6,319 bases of DNA, from assembly GCA_947374705.1 (NCBI GenBank), contig CANCDA010000143.1, positions 1-6,319 of the forward strand, in the 5' to 3' direction. A program made the position numbers and the translations under genes. Numbering within the stretch: the stretch's first letter is position 1; each line of letters starts with the position of its first letter. Below are positions 1 through 6,035 of this stretch, in pieces. The DNA is from Comamonadaceae bacterium (GTDB lineage Bacteria; Pseudomonadota; Gammaproteobacteria; Burkholderiales; Burkholderiaceae_C). Under the pieces are notes generated by a model. The model was given only the letters and a program-made list of their open reading frames with translations. It had not been told where the DNA came from and ran no database searches.

Positions 1-858
1 CCCGCAGGGGCTTCGGACATATTGGCGCGCGCCATCGGGCAAAAGCTGTCAGAGGCGCTGGGTCAGCCGGTGGTTGTCGAAAACCGGCCTGGCGCGTTTG
101 GCAATATTGGCCTGAGCTTGGCGGCCAAGGCTGCGCCGGATGGCTACACCCTTTATATGGCCGCGGTCACCAATGCCGCCATTGCAGCGGCCGCCTACTC
201 AAAACAGACATCGCATTTGCTGCGAGACTTTGTGCCGGTGGCTGGTATCGCCAGCGTGCCGCACATGTTGGTGGTGCCCACCGCGCTGCCGGTGCAAAAC
301 GTGAGTCAATTGATCAGCTATTTCAAAGCCGCTCCCGGCAAGTACAACTATGCGTCGCAGGGGCTGGGTACGCTGTCACATCTGGAGGCCGAGTTGTTCA
401 AGTCGGCGGCGGGGCTGGACATTGTTCATGTGCCCTACAAGGGCAGTTCGCAAGCGATCCCCGACGTGATCGCGGGCACGGCCAGCCTGATGTTTGACAG
501 CATTCCGGCCTCCATGCCGCAGGTTAAAGCCGGTCGGATGCGGGTGCTGGCAGTGGCCTCCAGCAAGCGCATCGGGCTGCTGCCTGACGTGCCCACGGTG
601 GAGGAAAGCGGTGTCAAAGGCTTCAGGGCAGACAACGTGTTTGGTTTTTCTGCGCCCAAAGGCACACCGCCAACGGTGATCGCCGCGCTGGCCAAAGCTA
701 TACAGAGCGTGCTGGGCGCGCCGGAGTTAACGCAACGCATGCAGGAGCAAGGGGTCGAGCTGAAGTTTGTGCCGACCGAAGAGTTTGGCCGACAAGTCGA
801 GCTGGAATTTCGCACTTGGGCCAAGGCGGTGGAGTTGGCCAAGGTCAAGCTGGATTGA
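1..858 (+). CDS. Bug-family (TctC-like) tripartite tricarboxylate transporter substrate-binding protein, 5' truncated
   Basis: The reading frame is open from base 1 and ends at TGA 856-858, giving 285 residues. Bug proteins usually have about 320-330, so roughly 40 N-terminal residues including the signal peptide lie outside the window. An internal TTG at 22 is not a real start, because the family-typical PAGASDILARAIGQKL already begins at the first codon. Other family signatures are VVVENRPGA followed by GNIG, the VPYKGSSQAIPDVIAG ligand-loop region, VKAGRMRVLAVAS, LPDVPTVEESG and a C-terminal PTEEF segment. Known role of the family: periplasmic receptors that bind small carboxylates or similar solutes, sometimes delivering them to TctAB-type permeases. 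Many are orphans, and the ligand cannot be read from sequence. No permease gene follows downstream. Family assignment is firm and substrate unknown. Confidence 0.95.
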   Translation, partial: PAGASDILARAIGQKLSEALGQPVVVENRPGAFGNIGLSLAAKAAPDGYTLYMAAVTNAAIAAAAYSKQTSHLLRDFVPVAGIASVPHMLVVPTALPVQNVSQLISYFKAAPGKYNYASQGLGTLSHLEAELFKSAAGLDIVHVPYKGSSQAIPDVIAGTASLMFDSIPASMPQVKAGRMRVLAVASSKRIGLLPDVPTVEESGVKGFRADNVFGFSAPKGTPPTVIAALAKAIQSVLGAPELTQRMQEQGVELKFVPTEEFGRQVELEFRTWAKAVELAKVKLD

Positions 859-875
859 GCGCGCTTTGTGTGCGC
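859..875 (+). other. Short hairpin after the Bug gene, possible weak terminator
   Basis: Directly after the stop codon, GCGCGC (859-864) can pair with GTGCGC (870-875) around a 5-nt loop, a 6-bp stem with one G-T wobble. No T-rich tract follows, so it is a poor match to a classical intrinsic terminator. The 69-nt gap to the next gene holds nothing else I can support. Confidence 0.25.
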
Positions 876-927
876 CCCAAGTAAACTCGAACATTGACAC
901 CCTCACCTCAACCGAAAGCACTTCTCT

Positions 928-2463
928 ATGACCGACTGGACTGCTGGCTACGTGGCCGACATTGGCTACACCTTTGGTTATTACCTGGAACTCAACCCTC
1001 AGCGCGTCAAGCTCGCCTTTTTGAATGCAGGCTTGGTGGCTCCTGAATTTGGTATCGCTTGTGAGCTGGGCTTTGGTCAGGGCCTGAGCACCAATGTGCA
1101 CGCCGCAGCCAGCATCACCCAATGGAGCGGCACTGACTTCAACCCGGCCCAAGCGGGGTTTGCGCAGGCGTTGGCGGCGGTTTCGGGCAATGAAGCCAAG
1201 CTCTACGACCAGGCTTTTGACGAGTTTGCGGCCCGCTCGGATCTGCCCGAGTTTGACTACATTGGCCTGCACGGTATCTGGAGTTGGGTGTCTGATGCCA
1301 ACCGTGCCGTCATCGTGGACTTTATCCGGCGCAAGCTCAAGGTGGGCGGTGTGCTCTACATCAGCTACAACACTCAGCCGGGTTGGGCTGCCATGGTGCC
1401 CATGCGTGATTTGCTGACCGAGCACAGTGAGGTTATGGGCGCGGCGGGCCAAGGCCTTGTGCCGCGCATTGACGCAGCGCTGAATTTTGCAGAAAAGCTG
1501 CTGGCAACCCACCCCAACTATGCCAAGGCCAACCCGCAGGTGGCAGACAGGGTCAAGCAGATCAAAGGGCAAAACCGAAACTACGCGGCGCACGAATACT
1601 TCAACCGCGACTGGATGCCCATGTCGTTTGCCAGCATGGCCAACTGGTTGGCCCCGGCCAAGCTGGAGTTTGCTTGCAGCGCCAACTACCTGGACTTTGT
1701 AGAAGCGGTCAATCTCACACAAGAACAGCAAACCCTGCTGGCCGAGATTCCCGATGCCATGTTCCGCCAGACTGTGCGGGACTTTATGGTGAACCAGCAG
1801 TTCCGCAAAGACTACTGGGTCAAAGGGGCACGCAAACTCAGCCCGCTGGAGCAAGTCGAAGCCCTGCGCGTGCAAAGGGTGATGTTGACCAGCCCCCGGG
1901 CTGATGTGTCATTGAAGGTCAACGGTGCCGTTGGTGAAGCCAGCATGCAAGAAACAATTTACAACCCTGTTCTAGACGCTTTGGCTGACCATAAGCCCAA
2001 GAGTCTGGGTCAGTTGGAGCAAGCCCTCAAAGGCCAAGGCATTGGCATGTCGCAGCTGGTCCAGGTGATTTTGATTTTGACAGGAACGGGCGCCTTGACC
2101 GCCGTGCAAGATGAGCCGCACGTGAGCAAGTCCAAGAAGCGCACCGACAAACTCAATGCCCACTTGATCAACAAGTCACGCGGCAGTGTGGACATCAGTT
2201 ATTTGGCCAGCCCGGTGACCGGTGGGGGTGTGAATGTGAACCGGTTTCAGCAGTTATTTTTGCTGGCCATCGAGCATGGCAAGAAACAACCCGCAGAGTG
2301 GGCGTCGGTCGTTTGGGAGGTGTTGACCGCACAGGGTCAAAAGCTGGTGAAAGACGGTAAGACGCTAGAAACGGCGGAAGACAATTTGGCTGAACTGCAT
2401 CTGCAAGCCCAGGCGTTCGCCGCCAAGCAGCTGCCTATTCTCAAAGCATTGCAAATTGCCTAA
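928..2463 (+). CDS. Class I SAM-dependent methyltransferase with methyltransferase regulatory domain (PKMT-like)
   Basis: The 511-residue protein starts at ATG 928 with a weak purine stretch (GAAAG, 914-918) upstream. The N-terminal third is a Rossmann-type SAM domain: motif I CELGFGQG at residues 45-52, an acidic post-II element GTDFNP at 68-73, DYIGLHGIWSWV at about 110-121, and GGVLYISYNTQPGW at 140-153. Residues about 215-300 (from NRNYAAHEYFNRDWMP) fit the methyltransferase regulatory domain (PF10119 type). Residues about 340-445 fit the C-terminal winged-helix region of protein-lysine methyltransferases, including NPVLDALADHKPKSLGQLEQ and YLASPVTGGGVNVNRFQQLF. Rickettsial PKMT1/2, which methylate lysines of outer-membrane protein OmpB, have this architecture; that comparison is from memory. 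No substrate is encoded nearby, so 'protein methyltransferase' is an inference, while 'SAM methyltransferase with regulatory domain' is well supported. The length looks complete. A co-directional lipoprotein gene follows 42 nt downstream. Confidence 0.93.
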   Translation: MTDWTAGYVADIGYTFGYYLELNPQRVKLAFLNAGLVAPEFGIACELGFGQGLSTNVHAAASITQWSGTDFNPAQAGFAQALAAVSGNEAKLYDQAFDEFAARSDLPEFDYIGLHGIWSWVSDANRAVIVDFIRRKLKVGGVLYISYNTQPGWAAMVPMRDLLTEHSEVMGAAGQGLVPRIDAALNFAEKLLATHPNYAKANPQVADRVKQIKGQNRNYAAHEYFNRDWMPMSFASMANWLAPAKLEFACSANYLDFVEAVNLTQEQQTLLAEIPDAMFRQTVRDFMVNQQFRKDYWVKGARKLSPLEQVEALRVQRVMLTSPRADVSLKVNGAVGEASMQETIYNPVLDALADHKPKSLGQLEQALKGQGIGMSQLVQVILILTGTGALTAVQDEPHVSKSKKRTDKLNAHLINKSRGSVDISYLASPVTGGGVNVNRFQQLFLLAIEHGKKQPAEWASVVWEVLTAQGQKLVKDGKTLETAEDNLAELHLQAQAFAAKQLPILKALQIA

Positions 2464-2477
2464 GCAACCCGTATAAA
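2449..2477 (+). promoter_or_regulatory. Candidate sigma70 promoter for the cyclophilin lipoprotein gene
   Basis: TTGCAA (2449-2454, 4 of 6 to TTGACA) and TATAAA (2472-2477, 5 of 6 to TATAAT) are separated by exactly 17 nt. Transcription would begin near 2484, about 20 nt before the ATG at 2506. The -35 lies in the last codons of the methyltransferase gene, so the isomerase could be transcribed alone as well as by read-through. AAGG at 2490-2493, 12 nt before the ATG, is the only ribosome-binding candidate. Based on motif match only. Confidence 0.45.
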
Positions 2478-2505
2478 AATTACTGGCTCAAGGTCAACAA
2501 CGTTT

Positions 2506-3333
2506 ATGTATTCAAGAATTTTGATCAGCGTCAGTGCGACGCTGTTAAGCGCCTGCGGAGGCGGTGGCAGCGGTACTGACGCGAGCCCGTCCGTCTCTCA
2601 AATTCAGGCGCAAAACCTGCGGTACGGGCAGACCACCACCATCACCGTGGCCGGCAAGTACATGCGCAGTGACATGACGGCCAGCACAGGCACCTGCACT
2701 AACCCCAGCTTCAGCACCACCAGCACACCTGATGTGGCCGTGCTGACCTGCAAAGTCACCGCCTCAGGGTTGCTACCCATCAGCATCAATACGGCCAATG
2801 GTGCGGTGCTGTACAGCACCACCCTTACCGTCTTGCCGCCCCAGGTGACGGTGGTGACGTCCAAGGGCAACATCGTGGTGGAACTCAACCCCACGGCGGC
2901 CAGCAACACCGTCAACAACTTCATGAGCTATGTGAGCAGCGGCTTTTACCGAAACACGCTGTTTCACCGTGTGATCCCCGGCTTCGTCATCCAGGCGGGT
3001 GGCTACACCACGGGCTTGGTGAGCAAACCCGGCAAGTTGGCCCCGATCGCCTTGGAGTCGAACAATGGTTTATCTAACGTGCGCGGCGCTTTGGCCATGG
3101 CCAGAACCGATGCCTTCAACTCAGCCACATCCGAATTCTTTGTGAACTTGGTGAACAACACCGCCTTGGACTACAAAAGTGCCGCAGCTCCCGGCTATGC
3201 CGTCTTTGGCAAGGTTGTCAGCGGTCTGGATGTGGTGGATGCCATAGCGGCAGTGGCCACCGGGGACTTTGAAGGCGTGCCGGATGTGCCCACCACCGAC
3301 ATCACCATCACCTTGGCGATACAGACTCAATGA
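2506..3333 (+). CDS. Cyclophilin-type peptidyl-prolyl cis-trans isomerase, lipoprotein with extra N-terminal beta domain
   Basis: The 275-residue protein has a short lipoprotein signal peptide with lipobox LLSAC (residues 13-17), so Cys17 is the predicted lipidated residue. Gly at mature +2 predicts outer-membrane sorting under the enterobacterial Lol rule. A Gly/Ser linker follows. Residues about 32-112 form a beta-strand-rich region with two cysteines (C64, C82) that could form a disulfide, loosely resembling an IPT/Ig-like domain. The cyclophilin domain spans about 113-274: FHRVIPGFVIQAGG (153-166, including catalytic-type R155, F160 and Q163), GALAMARTD (194-202), SEFFVNLVNN (209-218) and GYAVFGKVVSGLDVVDAI (230-247), close to the E. 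coli PpiA pattern, so it should be active. Family role: proline isomerisation and protein folding, here probably in the periplasm or at the outer membrane. The function of the extra domain is unknown. Confidence 0.94.
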   Translation: MYSRILISVSATLLSACGGGGSGTDASPSVSQIQAQNLRYGQTTTITVAGKYMRSDMTASTGTCTNPSFSTTSTPDVAVLTCKVTASGLLPISINTANGAVLYSTTLTVLPPQVTVVTSKGNIVVELNPTAASNTVNNFMSYVSSGFYRNTLFHRVIPGFVIQAGGYTTGLVSKPGKLAPIALESNNGLSNVRGALAMARTDAFNSATSEFFVNLVNNTALDYKSAAAPGYAVFGKVVSGLDVVDAIAAVATGDFEGVPDVPTTDITITLAIQTQ

Positions 3334-3350
3334 TTGGGCTCCCCCAATTA
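3331..3350. terminator. Hairpin at the end of the cyclophilin gene, possible bidirectional terminator (1 of 2)
   Basis: ATTGGG (3333-3338) and CCCAAT (3343-3348) form a perfect 6-bp stem with a CTCC loop. It extends to 8 bp through a G-T and a T-A pair, and so includes the TGA stop of the isomerase gene. Only a short TTA follows, with no real T tract. Its position in a 33-bp convergent gap supports a terminator role, but the sequence alone is not decisive. Confidence 0.4.
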
Positions 3351-3355
3351 ACCCC

Positions 3356-3368
3356 AGCCTGAAAGGCT
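3356..3368. terminator. Hairpin overlapping the anmK stop codon, possible bidirectional terminator (2 of 2)
   Basis: AGCCT (3356-3360) and AGGCT (3364-3368) form a perfect 5-bp stem with a GAA loop on the + strand. The stem enters the anmK stop codon (complement of 3367-3369). It lies 5 nt from the first hairpin's core, so the convergent genes share a two-hairpin junction. No T tract follows in either direction. Confidence 0.35.
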
Positions 3369-4473
3369 AAGCCGGATAGATCGCCCCCAGTACACGCGAA
3401 CCGTGCGCCCCTGTGACGCTACTTAAACTGGCCGTTTGGCGCAGCACGGTCTTGCGGGCCAGCCAGGCGAAGGCGGCGGCCTCGACCTGTTGGGGAGGCA
3501 GCCCATGGGCTTGCGAGCCGAGGACTTCTTGCGCAGGCAAATGGGCTTGCAAACGCGTCATCAAATGGGTGTTGAGCGCACCACCACCACACACCATCAA
3601 ACACTCACTCTGCGGGCCGTAACGCAGCACATCGTTCGCGCAGACCTGCGCAGTGAGTTCAGTCAAGGTGGCTTGCACATCTATCGGCGTCACTGACGAG
3701 AAGCCACTGAGTTGCTGATGCAGCCACGGCACGTTGAACAAGTCCCGCCCCGTGCTCTTGGGTGGTGGCTTGGCAAAGTAGGGTTCACGCAGCAGCGTGG
3801 CCAGCAGCGCCCCGTTGACTTGTCCGCAGGCTGCCCATGCGCCATCGCGATCAAAAACCTGACCCGTGTGCTGTTGGCACCAAGCGTCCATCAAGGCGTT
3901 GCCCGGGCCGCAGTCCAAGCCCAGTACGGCATCGTCATTCAATACCGACAGGTTAGAGATGCCGCCGATGTTGAGCACGCACACCGTGCGCCCAAGGCGC
4001 GCGAACATGGCTTGGTGAAAGGTGGGCACGAGCGGCGCGCCTTGGCCACCGGCGGCCACATCGCGGCTACGGAAGTCAGCCACCACTTCTATGCCCGTCA
4101 GCTCGGCCAGCAGGGCAGGGTTGTTGAGTTGCAGGGTGTAGCCCGTGCCGTCGAACGCTTGCGGGCGATGGCGAACCGTTTGGCCGTGCGCGCCGATGGC
4201 GGTGATGGCCGTAGCGGGCAGGCCTGCTTGATTGAGCAAAGTTGAGACCACTTGGGTGTAAGCACGCACTAGCGCATTGGCGCCCAGAGCGGCGCGGTGC
4301 AGTTCATCCGGGCCAGAGCTGTTGAGGCTGAGCAGCTCAGCGCTCAGGGCGGATGTGAAGGGCTGGTGCACATGGTGGATGACGCGGGTGTGTTCATCCG
4401 TGCATTCGGCAATCACGCCGTCCACCCCATCCAGCGAGGTGCCGGACATCAGACCAATGAAGAGTTCCGCCAC
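3367..4473 (-). CDS. anmK: Anhydro-N-acetylmuramic acid kinase AnmK
   Basis: AnmK opens 1,6-anhydro-MurNAc and phosphorylates it with ATP to MurNAc-6-phosphate, a cytoplasmic step of peptidoglycan recycling. The family motifs are all present: GLMSGTSLDGVD (residues 7-18), GAHGQTVRH (94-102), DFRSRDVAAGGQGAPLVP (133-150), NIGGISN (168-174), DCGPGN (187-192, containing the Asp proposed as general base), KSTGRDLFN (239-247), VCGGGALN (294-301) and EAAAFAWLA (331-339). I chose GTG at 4473, giving 368 residues, because GGGG sits 9 nt upstream and E. coli AnmK is 369 residues, with little sequence before its GVMSGTSLDG. A TTG at 4488 would add five residues (MGSHR) and is the alternative. The M23 peptidase gene ends 28 nt upstream on the same strand, so the two probably form an operon. 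No key residue is missing. Confidence 0.97.
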   Translation of the reverse strand: MAELFIGLMSGTSLDGVDGVIAECTDEHTRVIHHVHQPFTSALSAELLSLNSSGPDELHRAALGANALVRAYTQVVSTLLNQAGLPATAITAIGAHGQTVRHRPQAFDGTGYTLQLNNPALLAELTGIEVVADFRSRDVAAGGQGAPLVPTFHQAMFARLGRTVCVLNIGGISNLSVLNDDAVLGLDCGPGNALMDAWCQQHTGQVFDRDGAWAACGQVNGALLATLLREPYFAKPPPKSTGRDLFNVPWLHQQLSGFSSVTPIDVQATLTELTAQVCANDVLRYGPQSECLMVCGGGALNTHLMTRLQAHLPAQEVLGSQAHGLPPQQVEAAAFAWLARKTVLRQTASLSSVTGAHGSRVLGAIYPA

Positions 4474-4482
4474 GCGGTGTGA

Positions 4483-4486
4483 CCCC
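4483..4486 (-). promoter_or_regulatory. Ribosome-binding candidate supporting the GTG start of anmK
   Basis: On the minus strand, GGGG lies 9 nt before GTG 4473-4471. It overlaps the competing TTG start (4488-4486), for which no good purine tract exists upstream. This favours the shorter AnmK. Confidence 0.35.
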
Positions 4487-4501
4487 AAGCGCCTGAGGTG
4501 C

Positions 4502-5896
4502 TTACTGGGCGCTGCCGGGCAGCATGGTGGCCGCTACAGCGAGTTGCTGACGTGCAGCCTGCGCGCTGCGCATGAAAAGCGGCTTGGCTTGCGGTGAGAC
4601 TGGGGTGGTTTCGCTCTGGCGGGCCAGGGTGAGCGGGTCTTTGTGCATGCCGTTGACGCGGAACTCAAAGTGCAAATGCGGGCCCGTGGCCCAGCCGGTG
4701 GCCCCCACCGCACCAATGTTCTGGCCCTGGCCGACGGATTGACCGCGCTTGACGCCGATGCGGCTCAAGTGGGCATAAACCGTGGTGTTGTTATTGCGGT
4801 GTTTGACGATGACCACATTGCCAAAACCGTTTTGCACACCCGCAAAGTCAACCACACCGTCACCCACGCTGCGCACGGCCGTGCCTTTAGGGGCGGCGTA
4901 GTCCACACCAAGGTGGGCGCGCCAGGTTTGCAAAATCGGGTGAAAGCGCATTTTGAAGCCACTGGAGACACGGGAGAATTCCATGGGCGAGGCGAGGTAG
5001 GCGCGGCGCAGGCTTTGGCCGTCCAGCGTGTAGTAGCCCCCCCGACTCTGAGACTGGGGCTGGGCTTGGGTGGCCATAGCGGGCTCTTGGAACCAAGTGG
5101 CTTGCAGGGTCTTGCCCGCGTTGACGAACTCAGCGCTCAGCACGCGCCCGGCGCGCAGGGGTTCGCCGTCGCCTTCCAGCGTTTCATAGACCACCGAGAA
5201 GCGGTCGCCCTTGCGCAAGGAGCGATGAAAGTCGATGTCGCCCGAGAAAATTTCAGCGATTTGCGTGGCCACTGCATCGGGCACACGTGCTTCATCGGTG
5301 GCGGCAAACAAAGAGGTGCTGATGACGCCGCTGGCCAGACGCGTGTTGGTGGTCAGTGGGGCGGTTTCGAGCCGGGACGTGAAGGTCGTGCCCGCTTTCT
5401 CAATCACCAAGCGCTTGAAGTTGCCGTCGGCGTCGGGGCTCCAGCGGGCGCTGAGTTTGATCAGCGTGTTGGCCTCGGTGGCTTCAACGGTCAGGCTACG
5501 TCCGGCGCGGCCCATCAAATTTTGCTGACTGATTGTGTCGGCGCGCAGAAAAGCGGCGGCGGCCGGGTCGTCTAGGCCCAAACGTTTGAGCAGGGTGTCT
5601 GCGGTGTCGCTAGCGCGGGTGATGTCTGAGCGAAACAGCGTTTGTCGATGGGTTTCAAGCACCTCCGACTGAGCCGTGAGCGGCAAAGGCTGCACCGACT
5701 CGCTAAGCTCGCGCACGGGCAGTTGGGAAGCATCAGGCACCAGAGACACCACCGCAGTGGCCACGGCATAAGCACCGCCGCCGCCCAGCAGCAAAAGCGC
5801 GCCGACCACGGCCATGAGTTTGCGCAAAGGCAAACGTGCACTTGAATTTTTAAAACTCAAAATTGCATTCAACGCGGAGGCGAACGTATTTTTCAA
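4502..5896 (-). CDS. M23 family peptidoglycan endopeptidase, membrane-anchored, MepM/Csd3-like
   Basis: This is a 464-residue LytM-type metalloendopeptidase, expected to cleave peptide cross-links in periplasmic peptidoglycan. A basic N-terminus is followed by one transmembrane segment at about residues 28-52. Residues about 75-290 are the N-terminal regulatory domains of MepM/Csd3-type enzymes, including IDFHRSLRKGDRFSVVYETL (221-240). The catalytic domain covers about 305-425: SSGFKMRFHPI (311-321), AHLGVDYAAPKGTAV (327-341) with zinc ligands H328 and D332, VYAHLS with H376, and GPHLHFEF with H407 and zinc ligand H409. The full active site is intact. The start is uncertain: TTG at 5896 is the only usual start codon between the upstream in-frame stop and the N-terminal segment. 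ATG at 5815 (residue 28) would begin exactly at the membrane segment and lose the basic tail. anmK follows closely on the same strand, which links wall cleavage with wall recycling. Confidence 0.94.
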   Translation of the reverse strand: MKNTFASALNAILSFKNSSARLPLRKLMAVVGALLLLGGGGAYAVATAVVSLVPDASQLPVRELSESVQPLPLTAQSEVLETHRQTLFRSDITRASDTADTLLKRLGLDDPAAAAFLRADTISQQNLMGRAGRSLTVEATEANTLIKLSARWSPDADGNFKRLVIEKAGTTFTSRLETAPLTTNTRLASGVISTSLFAATDEARVPDAVATQIAEIFSGDIDFHRSLRKGDRFSVVYETLEGDGEPLRAGRVLSAEFVNAGKTLQATWFQEPAMATQAQPQSQSRGGYYTLDGQSLRRAYLASPMEFSRVSSGFKMRFHPILQTWRAHLGVDYAAPKGTAVRSVGDGVVDFAGVQNGFGNVVIVKHRNNNTTVYAHLSRIGVKRGQSVGQGQNIGAVGATGWATGPHLHFEFRVNGMHKDPLTLARQSETTPVSPQAKPLFMRSAQAARQQLAVAATMLPGSAQ

Positions 5897-6035
5897 ACGG
5901 GATACCCAAGTGAGAGGGAACAGCAGTTCCCAAAGGCGAGGGGTCTACTGAGGTCAGCGTGCGACTTAAAATCCAGCACGAAGAAGAACCGCAAGTATAG
6001 CCGCCGCACCCCCAGAAGCACCCGGAAAAACCCTT
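5897..6035. promoter_or_regulatory. Divergent intergenic region between the M23 peptidase gene and tyrS
   Basis: The 139-bp region must carry promoters for both directions. For the minus strand, TATACT (complement of 5994-5999) is a 5-of-6 match to a -10 box without a good -35. For the plus strand, TAAAAT (5967-5972, 5 of 6) and TATAGC (5996-6001, 4 of 6) are candidates, also without a clear -35. The TATA at 5996-5999 is read on both strands, so the divergent promoters may overlap. GGA at 6024-6026 is a weak ribosome-binding site 9 nt before the tyrS ATG. Confidence 0.5.
5916..5931. repeat. Perfect inverted repeat upstream of the M23 peptidase gene
   Basis: GGGAAC (5916-5921), a 4-nt spacer AGCA, and GTTCCC (5926-5931) form a perfect 16-bp inverted repeat. 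It ends 19 bp before the TTG start of the M23 gene and lies within its probable 5' leader. It may act as an RNA hairpin near the ribosome-binding region or as an operator. The core GAAC-N4-GTTC has the layout of the Gram-positive LexA (DinR) box, but betaproteobacterial LexA normally uses a CTGT-N8-ACAG type, so I do not call it a LexA site. Confidence 0.6.

Noticed and set aside
894..899. Perfect TTGACA hexamer 29 nt before the methyltransferase start
   Set aside because: No acceptable -10 box lies 16-18 nt downstream (the positions read AAGCAC, AGCACT or similar), and a start there would give an almost leaderless transcript. Treated as chance.
727..1875. 382-codon open frame on the minus strand opposite the methyltransferase gene
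   Set aside because: It lies antisense to a well-supported gene, also crosses the upstream intergenic gap into the Bug gene, and its translation shows no recognisable motif. Long antisense frames are expected in GC-rich coding DNA.
3712..4245. 177-codon plus-strand open frame inside anmK
   Set aside because: It is antisense to strongly conserved AnmK motifs, with no independent start signal or recognisable domain.
4643..5575. 310-codon open frame on the plus strand opposite the M23 peptidase gene
   Set aside because: The translation is rich in Gly, Ala, Val and His with no domain pattern. The opposite strand encodes an intact M23 active site, so this is a shadow frame.
5819..5828. Perfect palindrome TTTGCGCAAA inside the M23 gene
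   Set aside because: A 10-bp palindrome within coding sequence (Leu-Arg-Lys region before the membrane segment) can arise by chance, and no partner copy was seen.
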